Assembly: GCA_003427395.1 (NCBI GenBank) | Contig: BFEA01000071.1 | Coordinates: 678,895 to 731,869 of the forward strand | DNA: 52,975 nucleotides | Source: Chara braunii | Lineage: Eukaryota > Streptophyta > Charophyceae > Charales > Characeae | Direction: 5' to 3' | Shown: positions 1 to 9,946 of the stretch, in pieces | How positions within the stretch are numbered: the stretch's first letter is position 1 | Layout: every line of letters starts with the position of its first letter | The notes under the pieces: generated by a model | The model's input: the letters and a program-made list of their open reading frames with translations, nothing else | What the model was told of the DNA's origin: nothing | The model's database searches: none | Made by a program: the position numbers and the translations under genes

Positions 1-58
<58 letters not shown>
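1..58. repeat. (CA)n microsatellite
   Basis: Uninterrupted CA dinucleotide run that opens the window and probably continues outside it. A short GA run follows at about 81-94. Confidence 0.97.
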
Positions 59-63
<5 letters not shown>

Positions 64-114
64 TCTACATGGGTGCATGAGAGAGAGAGAGAGGCGGGGT
101 AGTATCGGAACAAC

Positions 115-1585
115 ATGAACGGCCGTCACAACCTACAAGAAAATCTGAACAACATCCTAATCTCAATCCCCAACAACTGGATGGACTTACTAAGAGGCCC
201 ACTCAAATGGAAACCAGGTAACTGGGCAACAAGCACAGAAAATAACCTACCCACCATGGCCTACCTCTTCCGCAAAAGGGGGGGACCCAGAAATAGCTGG
301 CTTATCTGTGACATGTACCAAATGGAGAACCCAGGCGCAATGACAAGCAGCTTAAGCAAGGATCCAATGGGAGAAGCGGACCTACAATAAAAATGGCAGT
401 TCGCCGGATGTACAGCCCATCAAATAGCATACTAGACCTGGAAACTGACCCAGCTGTATGGGCATGGAACTGAGAACAGGAAGAATCAAATAGAAAAACG
501 AACTAACATTCTAGAGTACACCACCAAACTAGGATACACACTAAGACTGAGATCGTATCTGGCCAGATTATTACCCAAAGATGGACCGGACCACACCCGT
601 ATCATCTCTTGGAAATTGGAATAGAACTCTCGCTGTTACCTCCATTAAGATGAGAAGCTGCCAATGACTACTAGCTTAATTAGACCTGCCAGTTAACCAA
701 TGGCTGATCAAAAGACCCAGCACACGATCACTATCGCCTAGGCAAGAACTCTGCACTACCTGTGAGGAGGGGCCGGTAGAAGATGTGGAGCATTGTCTGT
801 TGTGCTGTCAAAAGGCAAAGCAAATATGGACTAATGTGACTGAACTATGGCATGGGAAGAAGTTTTGCAACTAATAGAGGTAGAATACAGAGGAGGCTGG
901 AAAAGGGTGTACGGGAAAATAGTGCAAAATATAGAGCATGAAGACATGATCATAGCTGCGTTCAACAAGCAGCAACTAGGAGAAGAGGAAATAGCGATGA
1001 TGGTCAACGGCAGGCTTCAATTTGGTCAATGGAGACACAGAAGACTAGCCCAACCCCGGGTATTAGAGATGCTCAGGAATAGAACCCATCTCACAAGCAT
1101 GTCTACGGGCTCTAGATAAGACACCCATACACCGGCCTAGCGAAGAAGGCAAGTGTGACCGCTGGAACAAAGGACCTAGAGGAAGCAACAGGCTCCTAGG
1201 AAGGAACCGATAGATGAGCAAAGCAATTAGTGGTAGAAAGTAGAAGCATTGTACTGCTCTAGTCGTCCATGCACATCCGACGGCTTAGCAGCTGAGATGA
1301 GCAAATATGGGTCAGAATCCCCAATTAGTACCACAGACAAAAGTCGAGTAGAATCAAGGACCCTGGAGTCAGCTAACGTTAGGAGTACGTCAGCGAGGTT
1401 AGCTTTGGCAGGGGTGAGGGGTGACATATCCTTCCCACGGGAAGTAATTGATTTCGTCCACTTTGGCCTTCCAACCCTAATGGGGAGGACGGTTAGGTGA
1501 GTAAATGTTGTGTTCCCTTGGACTTGCCCGTGGAGAAGGAACTGGACTGATGATTCCCAGAATGGACACGGAGCCCGAGCCATAG
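115..1585 (+). pseudogene. LINE copy a: 5'-truncated, decayed ORF2 3' part plus 3' UTR
   Basis: Remnant of the non-LTR retrotransposon family that recurs through the window. Positions 115-390 encode a 91-residue piece matching the post-RT region of copy c: both have an LKW block followed by K/W-rich GNWAT or GEWAT and a TMAY or TVAY motif. At 749-871 a second frame encodes a zinc-binding RVT-type motif (CTTC, then EHCLLCCQKA, then IWTNVTELW), matching CKLC, VHCLISCQQA and VWDRTRGLW in copy c. Positions 847-1119 are open in a third frame and may hold the C-terminal tail. From about 1390 the sequence matches the family 3' UTR (GGCAGGGGTGAGGGGT, then the GACTTGCC.GTGGA block). The RT catalytic core is absent. 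Confidence 0.75.
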
Positions 1586-1589
1586 GGTT

Positions 1590-2330
1590 TTTTTAACTTT
1601 TTTTTTTTTTTTTTTTTTAAATAAACAGGTCCTTATGGTCCTAGCTCCACATCCATTCTGGGGAGCATCAGTCCGGTTCCTTTCCACCGGCAAGTTGAAT
1701 CTTGGACATGGTGAACACTCTCACGCTTCCTTCCGTCTGGCCAAAGGAACCCTGACCAGCATTGGTTACTCCTATTAATGAGGATTGACTGTCAGCTTGC
1801 CCTGCCCTAGTTTTCCTCTCAGATACCCTATTGGTTCTGTCGGATGGACTGCTGAGTAACAAGAAAACTGGGAGAGTTGTCTTACTTCTGAGACGATAGT
1901 CTCAATTTTGTCCTTCACTGGAGTGCGTTCCTTGCAGATGTTGGGATGAACCATTTCTTCCAGATCAGCTTGTTGTCCTTGACTGTTGCGATCTTTTCCT
2001 GTAGCAGCCAGCCTCTCGTGAAGGCTCGTCTCCTGAGTGCAAGTTTTTCTGGTTTGCCTTTCGTGGCTGTTACCCGTCTCCTCCATCTGCATCCAATCCC
2101 TGTCTCCACCATCCTTATCAGAAGGGTCCACGTTTCTTCCTTGGTCGCTTCTGCTCCCTCGATCACCTTGGCACATCTCCTTTTCCATATGACCCATAGG
2201 GCAAGCTTTCTGAGTATGTAGAACCAGACCTCCTTCCCCCCCCTGAGACTGTCGGGGATGTTCGTTAGGAGTAGTGTGAGGAACAAGCCCTCACGGGGCC
2301 CTATCAGACATACATGTTCTGGGCAAAGGC
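1590..2330 (-). pseudogene. LINE copy b: 5'-truncated ORF2 C-terminus and 3' UTR
   Basis: Minus-strand fragment of the same LINE family. Positions 2286-1915 encode a 123-residue C-terminal piece with LRKLALWVIWKRRC, matching WRREALWVIWKARC of copy c, and the terminal F..GWLL.EKIA pattern. The 3' UTR runs to about 1620 and resembles that of copy c more than copies e and f (shared CAAGCTGACAGTCAATCCTC and GGACCATAAGGACCTGT-like end). Its poly(A) tail is the plus-strand T run at about 1594-1618. The tail abuts the 3' end of copy a, so the two elements lie tail to tail. No catalytic domain remains. Confidence 0.8.
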
Positions 2331-4121
2331 CCCCAGCAAGCCGAGTTCCCGCCCTAAGTGAAGGCGGGCCTGAATATTCATCAGAGGGTGACAGAGGCCA
2401 AAATTCGACACTTTAATATGTGGGTATTCGGGCTCTTGCAGCACGCCAGTTGGTTGAGCAGACGCTTGAGCCTCGCTAAGCTGCGTCGTACAGTTAGCCC
2501 AGGCCTTGGAAGTTGCGCTTGGGCACATACACACAAAGCAGGGCCGATACATCGTGAAGCGGCCACCGGTCTATGCAAAAGCAGTACTGTCGACGCACCT
2601 ACCCCGGGGCCCTGCACAAATGCAGCAAACAGCCCAAGTCCGGAGACTCAGGCCGTGCCCAACTGTAAAGGGCCCAGGCCCTCAACTGTAGTCCCGCAGT
2701 CTCTAGATTACGGGCCCTAGCTTCGGCCCTTAGTCTTCTTTCGTCCCCTAGTAGTAGAAATTGGAACACTACGGGTATCCTACCGGTGTCCCGTCGTGTC
2801 TGCCTCCTATCATCAGTTGTACCTTCACCACCCTCTGATCCACTCATCGGCTACGCAGACGTTGTCTGCACTAGTGTCCTCACTGGGACCTACCACAGCA
2901 TGCGTCTGACCGGTTCTAAAAATAAATAGAATGAAATTGATGTCCGACGAGTTACCTAGGCTACCTGTCAAGCAGCATCAACAGCACCTACACAGACTGT
3001 ACACATAGTCTACCTCTATCCTGATTGGTTTTGCACAAAAGCTTTGAGAAGAACTAACTATGATAGATTACAGTCCTACTCTAGGCTCTGTTAGGTGTCA
3101 GCAGTCTGTCAACCAACTAATCAAAATAAAATTAGACTAATGTGAGCAGATGTATGCACAATGGGTATGATAGTGATGTACAGTAGAGTCCTCAATTGGA
3201 ATCCCCTTCCCCTGTATCCAACGTACCTGTGCGCATCAGCAAGCGGCAGTGTCTAAGGTGTGCAACAACAGCCCACCCCTATGCCCAAGGCATATGCTTA
3301 TGACCAGCCTGCCCGTTATTTACCCTCGCGTGTAACGAGCCTTACGTCTGACTGATCTGGCTGATCAAGAGGCAATTTAAGGACAGCCCCCGAGAGTCCT
3401 CAAGAATTATTTAGCGTCGCAATCAGGACGACGATCACAGCCAGTGGACAGTTCAGACCCCAACCAGAAATATTTATAGACGGTCTGGGAGCGTCTGCTT
3501 AGGACTGGTCAGTCCGCACACCCCTTCTATCAGCGCAGCAAAAAGCCTCAAAGGATAAAGCAGCATGGCCTGCGTGTACTACTCCCATGGGTTGGCATGG
3601 TGACCGTGACCCGTGCTTCGACCAGGGCCCTTCAGAGGCACCGCCCTCTCCTACCAGATGCGCCACCGGGAAGAATGTCGTCTCTCAAGATAGAGCGCAC
3701 ACGACTCCTCACCAAAGAGCGGACACTCAAAGTTGGACTCACTTCCTGGCGGTAAGAAGAGATTGAGAGGGTAGATAAGGAATGGGAACAACGTACCTGG
3801 AGATAGCTGCCCCAAACCACAGATTTCTCACCAATTGGGCCGACGTGCATTTCGATGACTGGTCAATAGCCTCGGTACCACTCACAACGGGATGCGGTGC
3901 CACCTCAGCCAAAATGCCACGTCAGCATGCTCTCATCATCATACACACATCAGTTGTCGCCACAGCTCCCACACTGTCGCCACAGCCTTCCAGCGGCCGG
4001 CCCCTCCACCTGGGCCCCGCTATAACAAGCCAGCGTCAAAGTATACTTACTGCACATGAAGCATCGTCAGCGCACCAAGTAACAATGTCGCCAGCGCCAG
4101 GTAAGCGGGGATCACGAACCA
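2331..4121. other. Unassigned sequence, no gene recognised
   Basis: About 1.8 kb with no protein similarity I recognise on either strand; the open frames are short and overlap one another. If the dynein gene to the right continues this far, it is intronic. The segment at 3500-4121 lies downstream (minus strand) of the primer binding site at 4122-4133, so it may be the leader of a degraded LTR element, but I see no gag or pol motif in it. Confidence 0.5.
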
Positions 4122-4133
4122 GCTCTGATACCA
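4122..4133 (-). promoter_or_regulatory. LTR-element primer binding site (tRNA-iMet type)
   Basis: The minus strand reads TGGTATCAGAGC, the usual plant initiator-tRNA-Met primer binding site. It sits 3 nt from a TGCA start of an LTR-like sequence at 4137 and is followed on the minus strand by GGTTCGTGATCC, common downstream of such sites. This marks the start of the internal region of a minus-strand LTR element whose body should extend to lower coordinates. Confidence 0.7.
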
Positions 4134-4136
4134 AAT

Positions 4137-4270
4137 TGCAAGGAATATGAGTGTGAACGATATACAGAAAACCAAGTTGCGAAATCACACAGATGTCCAA
4201 GTAATCGTGTACAAGCAGAGAGCATGATTGCACCGAAAATCCATCCAAATAGAGCAATACAATGAGGTAA
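4137..4270 (-). mobile_element. LTR fragment (5' LTR end of a minus-strand element)
   Basis: Begins TGCAAGGAATATGAG next to the primer binding site. About 120 bp are similar (by eye roughly four bases in five) to 17590-17707 in the opposite orientation, including AGCAGAGAGCA and GCGAAATCAC-like words. The other LTR boundary could not be placed; it may lie anywhere up to about 4600. Confidence 0.5.
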
Positions 4271-4639
4271 TGAGCCAATGTTCAAGCCCGCAGGCCACAC
4301 CAGCACAGTATCCAAAGTCGGTCCTCTCTGTCCGGCGCCCAGCACTTAGCCTACTCTACTCGACTATCCTACCTACAGCTGTGTTCACACAACAGGCTCA
4401 CTTCGGCTCTCGAAGACCAAATGTACATGATGTCAACACCATAGCCGACCTCTCTTCATGCACCAGGTACGTATCTCGTCACCCTCGTCAAACCTTGATA
4501 CCCCACACTCGCCTCCTTCGTTGAAGACCACCACATCGCCCTCTTACCCCCTGGCACCCAGCAGCTCGGCTATGGCTGCCTGCGCCCCACTTCACCTCTA
4601 CGCTCCCCGCCAGTGCCCTGACCATTAGCGCAACATCCA
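4271..4639. other. Unassigned; possible rest of the LTR
   Basis: Between the recognisable LTR start and the first gag-like sequence of G1. No ORF resembles a known protein. I could not find the CA/TG boundary that would close the LTR. Confidence 0.4.
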
Positions 4640-4915
4640 ATGCAGCAGCGCAGCAGCGTGACTACATTGCCTGTGCAGGCCAGAATGCCTGGCCTGGGCT
4701 GCCGCACTTCCTATATGGAAGTGGCAGCCTCCTGGATGTGGTGTGTGGCCCGGTTGGAAGCTTCCAGTAGCTTCCGGTTGGGCCTCAGTCCCTGCAGCAG
4801 CAGTTGTAGAACGGGCGTTGGCAGCAGCAACAGCTAGCGCAGTAGCAATGGCTACCTCTGCGGCAACATCTGCTGCGACCTCAACTGGTCAACAGACCCA
4901 GGAGACCCAGTAGCA

Positions 4916-5251
4916 ATGTCATCTCCAGTACGTCAGGACTTGGCACTAGTCAGATTGCAGGCTCGCAGTACAACTCGCCGGCTACAGGCTACTAAAAGAG
5001 AAAATGAAATTAGAAATAGGAGTATCAGACTAGAGAGCAGAGAGGCAGACAAAGTTGCACTAGAAGGTTTAGATGACTCTATCCTGGACAACAACATGAA
5101 AGTTGTCAAGGCGACCATCCTGTCCATGCATGCATACATGGACAGCAAACTGGATGCAATCCAGGAGACCCTGGACCAGATCCTGAATGCCATGCAAAGG
5201 CCCGAAATCAGGCCAACAGTTTTGCCATCGCTGCCATTCTCAGCGATGTAA
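4916..5251 (+). pseudogene. G1 gag N-terminal coiled-coil part
   Basis: 111 codons rich in R, E and L with heptad-like spacing (residues about 12-70), typical of gypsy gag N-termini. It ends in TAA at 5249-5251, but the same frame continues in an S/T/A/P-rich linker (5252-5362) straight into the gag core. The stop is therefore more likely a mutation inside one gag frame than a gene end. Upstream, 4640-4915 is A/Q/C-rich in several frames and may be the extreme N-terminus. Confidence 0.7.
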
Positions 5252-6363
5252 TGCCCCTATGCCGCTCAGTCCGGATCAACACCAAGCGGTACTTCAGCAG
5301 CAGCTCTATCCCAGACTGTTGCTTCTTCATCTTCTGGTCCAGCGACTGGCGCTACACCACAGTTGCCACCTGTCCCGCCAGCGGGACAACAATTATCTTG
5401 GTACCCCAAGACCTCCCTGAAACCACCTCCAACCTTCTCAGGAGATAAGAAGGATGTGGCTCTTGACACGTGGTTGAGAACGGTGCCAGTGTGGGTGAGG
5501 GCAAATAGGACATTGGTACAGGAGGAGGTGATAATTGTTGCATCCTACTTAGAGGGTTCGGCAGCTCGCTGGCTTAACAGATTGGTTGCTTCAAAAGGGC
5601 TCGGCAGGAACATGGGTGATTGGGCTCAGACCTACACCTTAGAAAGCTTTATGGATTTAGTGGAAGCACGTTGGCACAACCCTCAGCAGGCACAAATTGC
5701 CACTGATGGGCTATTAAAGCTTGATGCTAGGAAGACCAAGTCAGTGCGAGAGCTTACCACAACCGTAGAGCGCCCGATTGTCGTCCCAGGGGTGGAGTAC
5801 AATCCACAGGTCATATTGACCATGTTCTTGAGATGTCTTCCCACAGCCATCAAGAACTTATTAGCCAGCGAGGCTCGACTCGAGTATCACACGTTTGAGA
5901 CCTTCAGCAAGAAGGCCCTAGATTTAAAGGCTACGTTGGGTGGTGCTCCAACCCCCTCTACGAACGGGAGAAAGAAGAAGGCTCCACAAGAGTGGAAAAA
6001 GAAAGGTAGTCGACTGGTGATGGTTGATTCCGAAGGGAATCAAACGGAAATCAATGATGTTTCTGAACTTGTGGAGAGTGCAAAGTTAGATGGCGAGGAT
6101 AGTGTTAAGGGTAGCAACCTCGCCGCTGTAGTAAAGACTAAGGCAAGTGGTCGCGGCAAGGGCGGTCAACAAAGGAGTCAGAGGCAGGTACGAGGTTTGG
6201 ATCAAGAAGTGTGGTGAGACCGATGGCATCGTGGAGCTTGCATAAACTGCGACAAGTATGGCCACCAGCAGTTTAAGTGCAAGAACGCTAAGGTCGCGCA
6301 GAAGATCCCGCCTAAGGGTGGGTATACTTCTTCTCAGTCTGGGGCCTCTACGAGCTCCAACTC
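5252..6363 (+). pseudogene. G1 gag core with CCHC zinc knuckle
   Basis: The capsid-like domain starts near PKTSLKPPPTFSGDKKDVAL and continues through TWLRTVPVWV, YLEGSAARWLN and MFLRCLPTAIK, the pattern of Ty3/gypsy gag (retrotrans_gag). A TGA at 6215-6217 interrupts the frame; past it the same frame encodes the knuckle CINCDKYGHQQFKC (CX2CX4HX4C) at about 6238-6282, then an S-rich tail ending at TGA around 6366. Gag normally packages element RNA into virus-like particles; the knuckle binds the RNA. With internal stops this copy is presumably dead unless readthrough occurs. Confidence 0.8.
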
Positions 6364-7185
6364 GTGAAACACTTGAGGCCAGTAGAAGTTGTAGCTGCTT
6401 CTACTCTCTTTGAAGCGGGTGATGTACCCTCCTCGTTTCAAGAGTTGGCCGAAGCTATCGACTCCTCAGTCACCCCGCAGACGCATCCGGACCCAACTAT
6501 ACTTTGTACGTTGGATGTGTTTGAAGCCTTAGAGGACATACAAGGCGAGTGGTCGACAAGGGACCCTCGTGAGTCCTGGGTGGCGCTAAGTAGAGGTCCT
6601 AGCGGGGAGCATTTCATTGTGGAAGTTGGTGTGGGTGGCCGTAAGTGTGGTGCCTTCATAGACATCGGATCTACACGAAACTTCATAAGTCGCGACTGCG
6701 TTGAGAGGTTGCGCCTAAAGGACTAGGTGCAACGCCTTAGTAGACCGGTAACATCTACTTTGGCCAACAAAGAGCGCATGATGGTGGAAGACTACGTAAA
6801 GGACGTGGTCTGCACTTTCTCCTATCTAGGAGGAGAATTGAATAATAGAATATCATTCCTGGTGAGCGACGATTTGCCTTTCGACGTGTTGTTGGGCATG
6901 TACTACCTCGAGGTTGCCAAGCCCCAGTTTGACTAGGACAAGAAGGTGCTAAAGCAGGAGTTGTCTAATGGGAGGACCGTTAGACTGGCAGAGTACAAAG
7001 CCGGTAGGTTAATTGACTCCTATGGGTGCTTATGCGCACCTGCATTCTATAACTATTATAAACAGAACCAAGAGGAAGGTATGTACTTAGTCTATGTCTC
7101 TGCAAAAGGGGAGGCCATTAAAACACCCCCAGAGATAGTGAACATCGTCGCTAAGTACCCTGAGCTGTTTGAGGAGCCTACATGA
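6364..7185 (+). pseudogene. G1 aspartic protease and protease-RT linker
   Basis: One frame, shifted relative to gag, with TAG stops at 6724-6726 and 6934-6936. The protease active site reads FIDIGSTRNFIS where the family normally has D-S/T-G, so the serine or threonine is replaced by isoleucine. The second hallmark, DVLLGMYYL, is present (family: D.ILG..WL). After the second stop, 6946-7185 gives the linker ending in PEIVNIVAKYPELFEEP, the usual lead-in to the RT domain. In intact elements this enzyme processes the Gag-Pol precursor. Confidence 0.8.
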
Positions 7186-7213
7186 GTCGTAGATCCATGC
7201 CATAGAGATCGTA

Positions 7214-7269
7214 AAAATAAAGAATATAAGATTTGACAATAGTAATTTTTAGTATAGAGCATATAATAA
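7214..7269. other. AT-rich remnant between G1 and LINE copy c
   Basis: Short AT-rich stretch after the G1 truncation. It resembles in composition the sequence to the right of copy c (16795 onward), as expected if the LINE inserted into this AT-rich locus. Confidence 0.4.
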
Positions 7270-7283
7270 ATGATGTTGTAGTT
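7270..7283. repeat. Candidate left target site duplication of LINE copy c
   Basis: ATGATGTTGTAGTT here versus ATGATGCTGTAGTT at 16781-16794, 13 of 14 identical. The right copy directly follows the A-rich LINE tail, as expected after target-primed reverse transcription. Confidence 0.6.
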
Positions 7284-9946
7284 GATGGAACGAGATAGAC
7301 AGAGGCCTTTGGAGAGCGTCGAGCGCCGATCGGGAAGCGCTCCCGCCCGCGCCAATTTCCAAATTTCGAAGCGTCGTGCCCTCAAGCAAGCATGAATTTT
7401 CGGGCGTGTTTCTACACACGCCATCGCTGACCACGACACACACCATCGCTGAAGGGGAGACGAGGACGTCGCTGTCTCCCGCCACGCCTTCGGGCGTGGC
7501 CATGTGGGCAAAGGAGGGAACGAAGCGCGTGAGTCGAAGGCATGCACCAATGCCTGCACTTCGTGAGACCAAGACAAGCCGCTAGGAAGAACGACCAAGC
7601 TGCAACAGCCAACGCCGTTGGTAAGGCCACATGTTTTCGTTGAAGGGTGTTGTAAAGGAGATCCAGCCCCTGCGCTGCGCCCACTGGAGCGGCCATATCG
7701 ACAACGGAAAGGACTTTGACCCAGTATCAGATCTCGCCAAGTGAGAAGTCATCGGCCCCACACTAACGCTCTTTTCCCCTCCCTCTTTCGCTCCTCCGCT
7801 ATCCCTCCTTCACGTTCTCTCCCCCACGTTGACCTTCCCTCGTGTGGCTCTCCCTACGAGTTGCCATACCACATCCATTTGTCTTCTCCCTTCCAAGTAG
7901 TTATGCACCCCCCGGTTCTTCTTTACAAACTTCCCCCTGCAACTTCCAACTGATCTGTCCCTTCCTCCGGACGTTCTTTAGGACCCCTCCCACCCCTCTC
8001 ACATCCACCGCCGCACTCGCCCCGCCTCCCGGACCTACAGCTACATCTGTCTTCCCCCCATCCCCGTCGACTGGCATCTCACACTCTTTCCCCCCACACT
8101 TCCTGTTCCTCCTCCCATCTCCGCCTTTCCTTCCCCCCCTCCTCCATCTCCAACCCGATCCCAAAACCCGTCTCTTTCCTACCCGCTCTCAGCCCGAAAT
8201 CCCCCCATTCGCTTCCAATATCGATCTTGCCCTCTTTCCCACATCATCCATCTCCAGACTCCTTCACTTTGCGGCCTCTTTCCGTACCCATCCCGACCAT
8301 CGCCCGACCTTATCTCGACCACACTCTGATCACACCCCGGCCCCATCTCGATCAAATCCCGACCACATCCTGAACACATCATGAACACATCCCGACCACA
8401 TCCCGACCCTAATCCCATTCCCATCCAGTAACCACCCCGCTCCCATCCCACACCCATCCCGTTCCCGTCCCATCCCCAGTCCGCTCCCACCCCGCTCCCC
8501 TCCCGTTACCTACCTAGCGCGCGCCCTCATCCCGATCCCACTCCACCCCCACCTACTTCTCTTTCTTGTACCCGCTCCATCCCCGGCCACATCCCGATCC
8601 CGCTCCATCCACCCTCCCACTCCTTCCCTTCCCACACTCCGACTCCCACTTTACCCTGGCTCACTTTCCCGATCCTAATCCAGCCCCATTCTAGTTCCCG
8701 TCCCCATTCCAATCCCGGGCCAGCCTCGTCCGCAGCTCACACACATCCCCACCCAGTCCCCTCTCCCTACTCACCCCGAGCCCACTCCATCTCGTCTCCG
8801 ACACCGTGTCCGCTCTGTTCCGATCCCGTCCCTATCGGAATCCCGACCGCTTACGGAGCAACTCTCATCCCGTCCCCAAGCCAGCCCAACCTTGATCCCG
8901 ATACCCTCCCGTCACCCACCCAGTGCTCGCCCTCATCCAGATCTCACTCCACCCACAGCCACTTCTTGATCCCGTACCCGCTCCATCCCCAGCCACATCC
9001 CGACCACGCTTCACCCCCCCTCCCATTCCATCCCCTCCCACACCCCGACTACCGCTCCACCCCGGCACGCTACCTCGATTCTGACCCACCCTCACCCCAG
9101 TTCCAGTCCCCATCCCAATCCAGGTCCAGCATCGTCCACAGCCCACTCCCATCCCCACCCAGTCCCCTCCCTTTTCCCACTCCGAACCCGCTCCATCCCG
9201 ACCCCGACACCGTGTCCGTTCTGTTTCGATTGTCCCCACCTGAATCCCGATCACTCACTGTTCAGCCCTCATCCCCTGTCTGGCCCTTTTCCCGCCAGCA
9301 GCCCCCCCCGCCATTCTCCTACTATCCATCGTGCCTCCTCCCAGCCCCCAGCTAGGCCACTCTGCGCTCCCCGACTGACCCGTCGATCTAGGCAACACAA
9401 CTCTACACGACCACCACTTCTCAAAAGGGCTAGACAGCGGAATATGGCATAGGGGACAAAGCCTTTCCATACTACCATCGATCAAACCCCGCACTGCGAA
9501 CTTCCAGCATCAAGGCACGAACCTTTGGACTAAGCGAACCACTGACAGCCAAAACAGAGAGAAGGTTAACGGAGACCCTAATTTTCAGACCACTTGCCAT
9601 GCCATTTATATGAAAACCAAAGGGTCATTTTAATCAAACTTGTCACCAATTCGTAGAGTGGAGACCATACTAACTAACTGCAAAAAGAAATCAAAAAATA
9701 AAAAAAATAAAAAACATATAAAACAGCAAGGCAAAATTGCATTTTCATGAAATTTTGCCAACATCTCAATTTCAGAAATCTTAACGGAGGAAATTCCAAT
9801 TCTCCAAATGACACAAAATTTGGCACACACCAACCTTGAACCAAAACAAGAACAGGCAAAAAAAAATAAATTAAAAAACATAAAATTTGACCCTGAAACC
9901 CTAATTTCAGTTTTGGACTCGTTACCCAGGGCTTGAAAATGGGGCA
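7284..9946 (+). other. Presumed 5' UTR of LINE copy c
   Basis: 2.66 kb between the candidate target duplication and the first ORF1 ATG. 7300-7740 is GC-rich and contains the hairpin GCCACGCC-TTC-GGGCGTGGC at about 7480; 7755-9350 is almost pure C and T; 9350-9946 is mixed. The segment around 9560-9660 (CTTGTCACCAAT..TAGAGTGG) recurs at 19790-19905. All open frames here are low-complexity artefacts. That this is one 5' UTR depends on the target duplication being real. Confidence 0.45.
7755..9350 (+). repeat. Degenerate C/T-rich satellite-like tract
   Basis: The plus strand is overwhelmingly pyrimidine, with endlessly varied short words such as ATCCCGACC, CCCATCCC and CATCCCG. There is no stable period. 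Long open frames on both strands (P/S/H-rich on plus, G/W/R-rich on minus) are consequences of composition and are not annotated as genes. Confidence 0.85.

Larger units (their letters stand above)
4640..7213 (+). mobile_element. Ty3/gypsy element G1: gag-protease remnant
   Basis: Plus-strand fragment with gag N-terminus, gag core, zinc knuckle, aspartic protease and the start of the protease-RT linker, in normal order. It stops around 7213, just where the reverse transcriptase should begin; RT, RNase H and integrase are missing. No LTRs could be assigned. Four in-frame stops and at least one frameshift interrupt it. The break is followed by AT-rich sequence and then the candidate insertion site of LINE copy c. 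Confidence 0.85.

Noticed and set aside
1227-1583. Minus frame of 118 codons over LINE copy a
   Set aside because: Antisense to the LINE 3' UTR; ends with the translated 3' signature that recurs at every family copy.
1583-1618. T runs as Pol III terminators (also 25360-25400, 40731-40771)
   Set aside because: They are LINE poly(A) tails read on the other strand or homopolymer cores of insertions; no Pol III gene precedes them.
7842-9355. Long open frames on both strands (P/S-rich plus, G/W/M-rich minus)
   Set aside because: They arise from the C/T-only composition; no domain, no conserved codon pattern, frames overlap on both strands.
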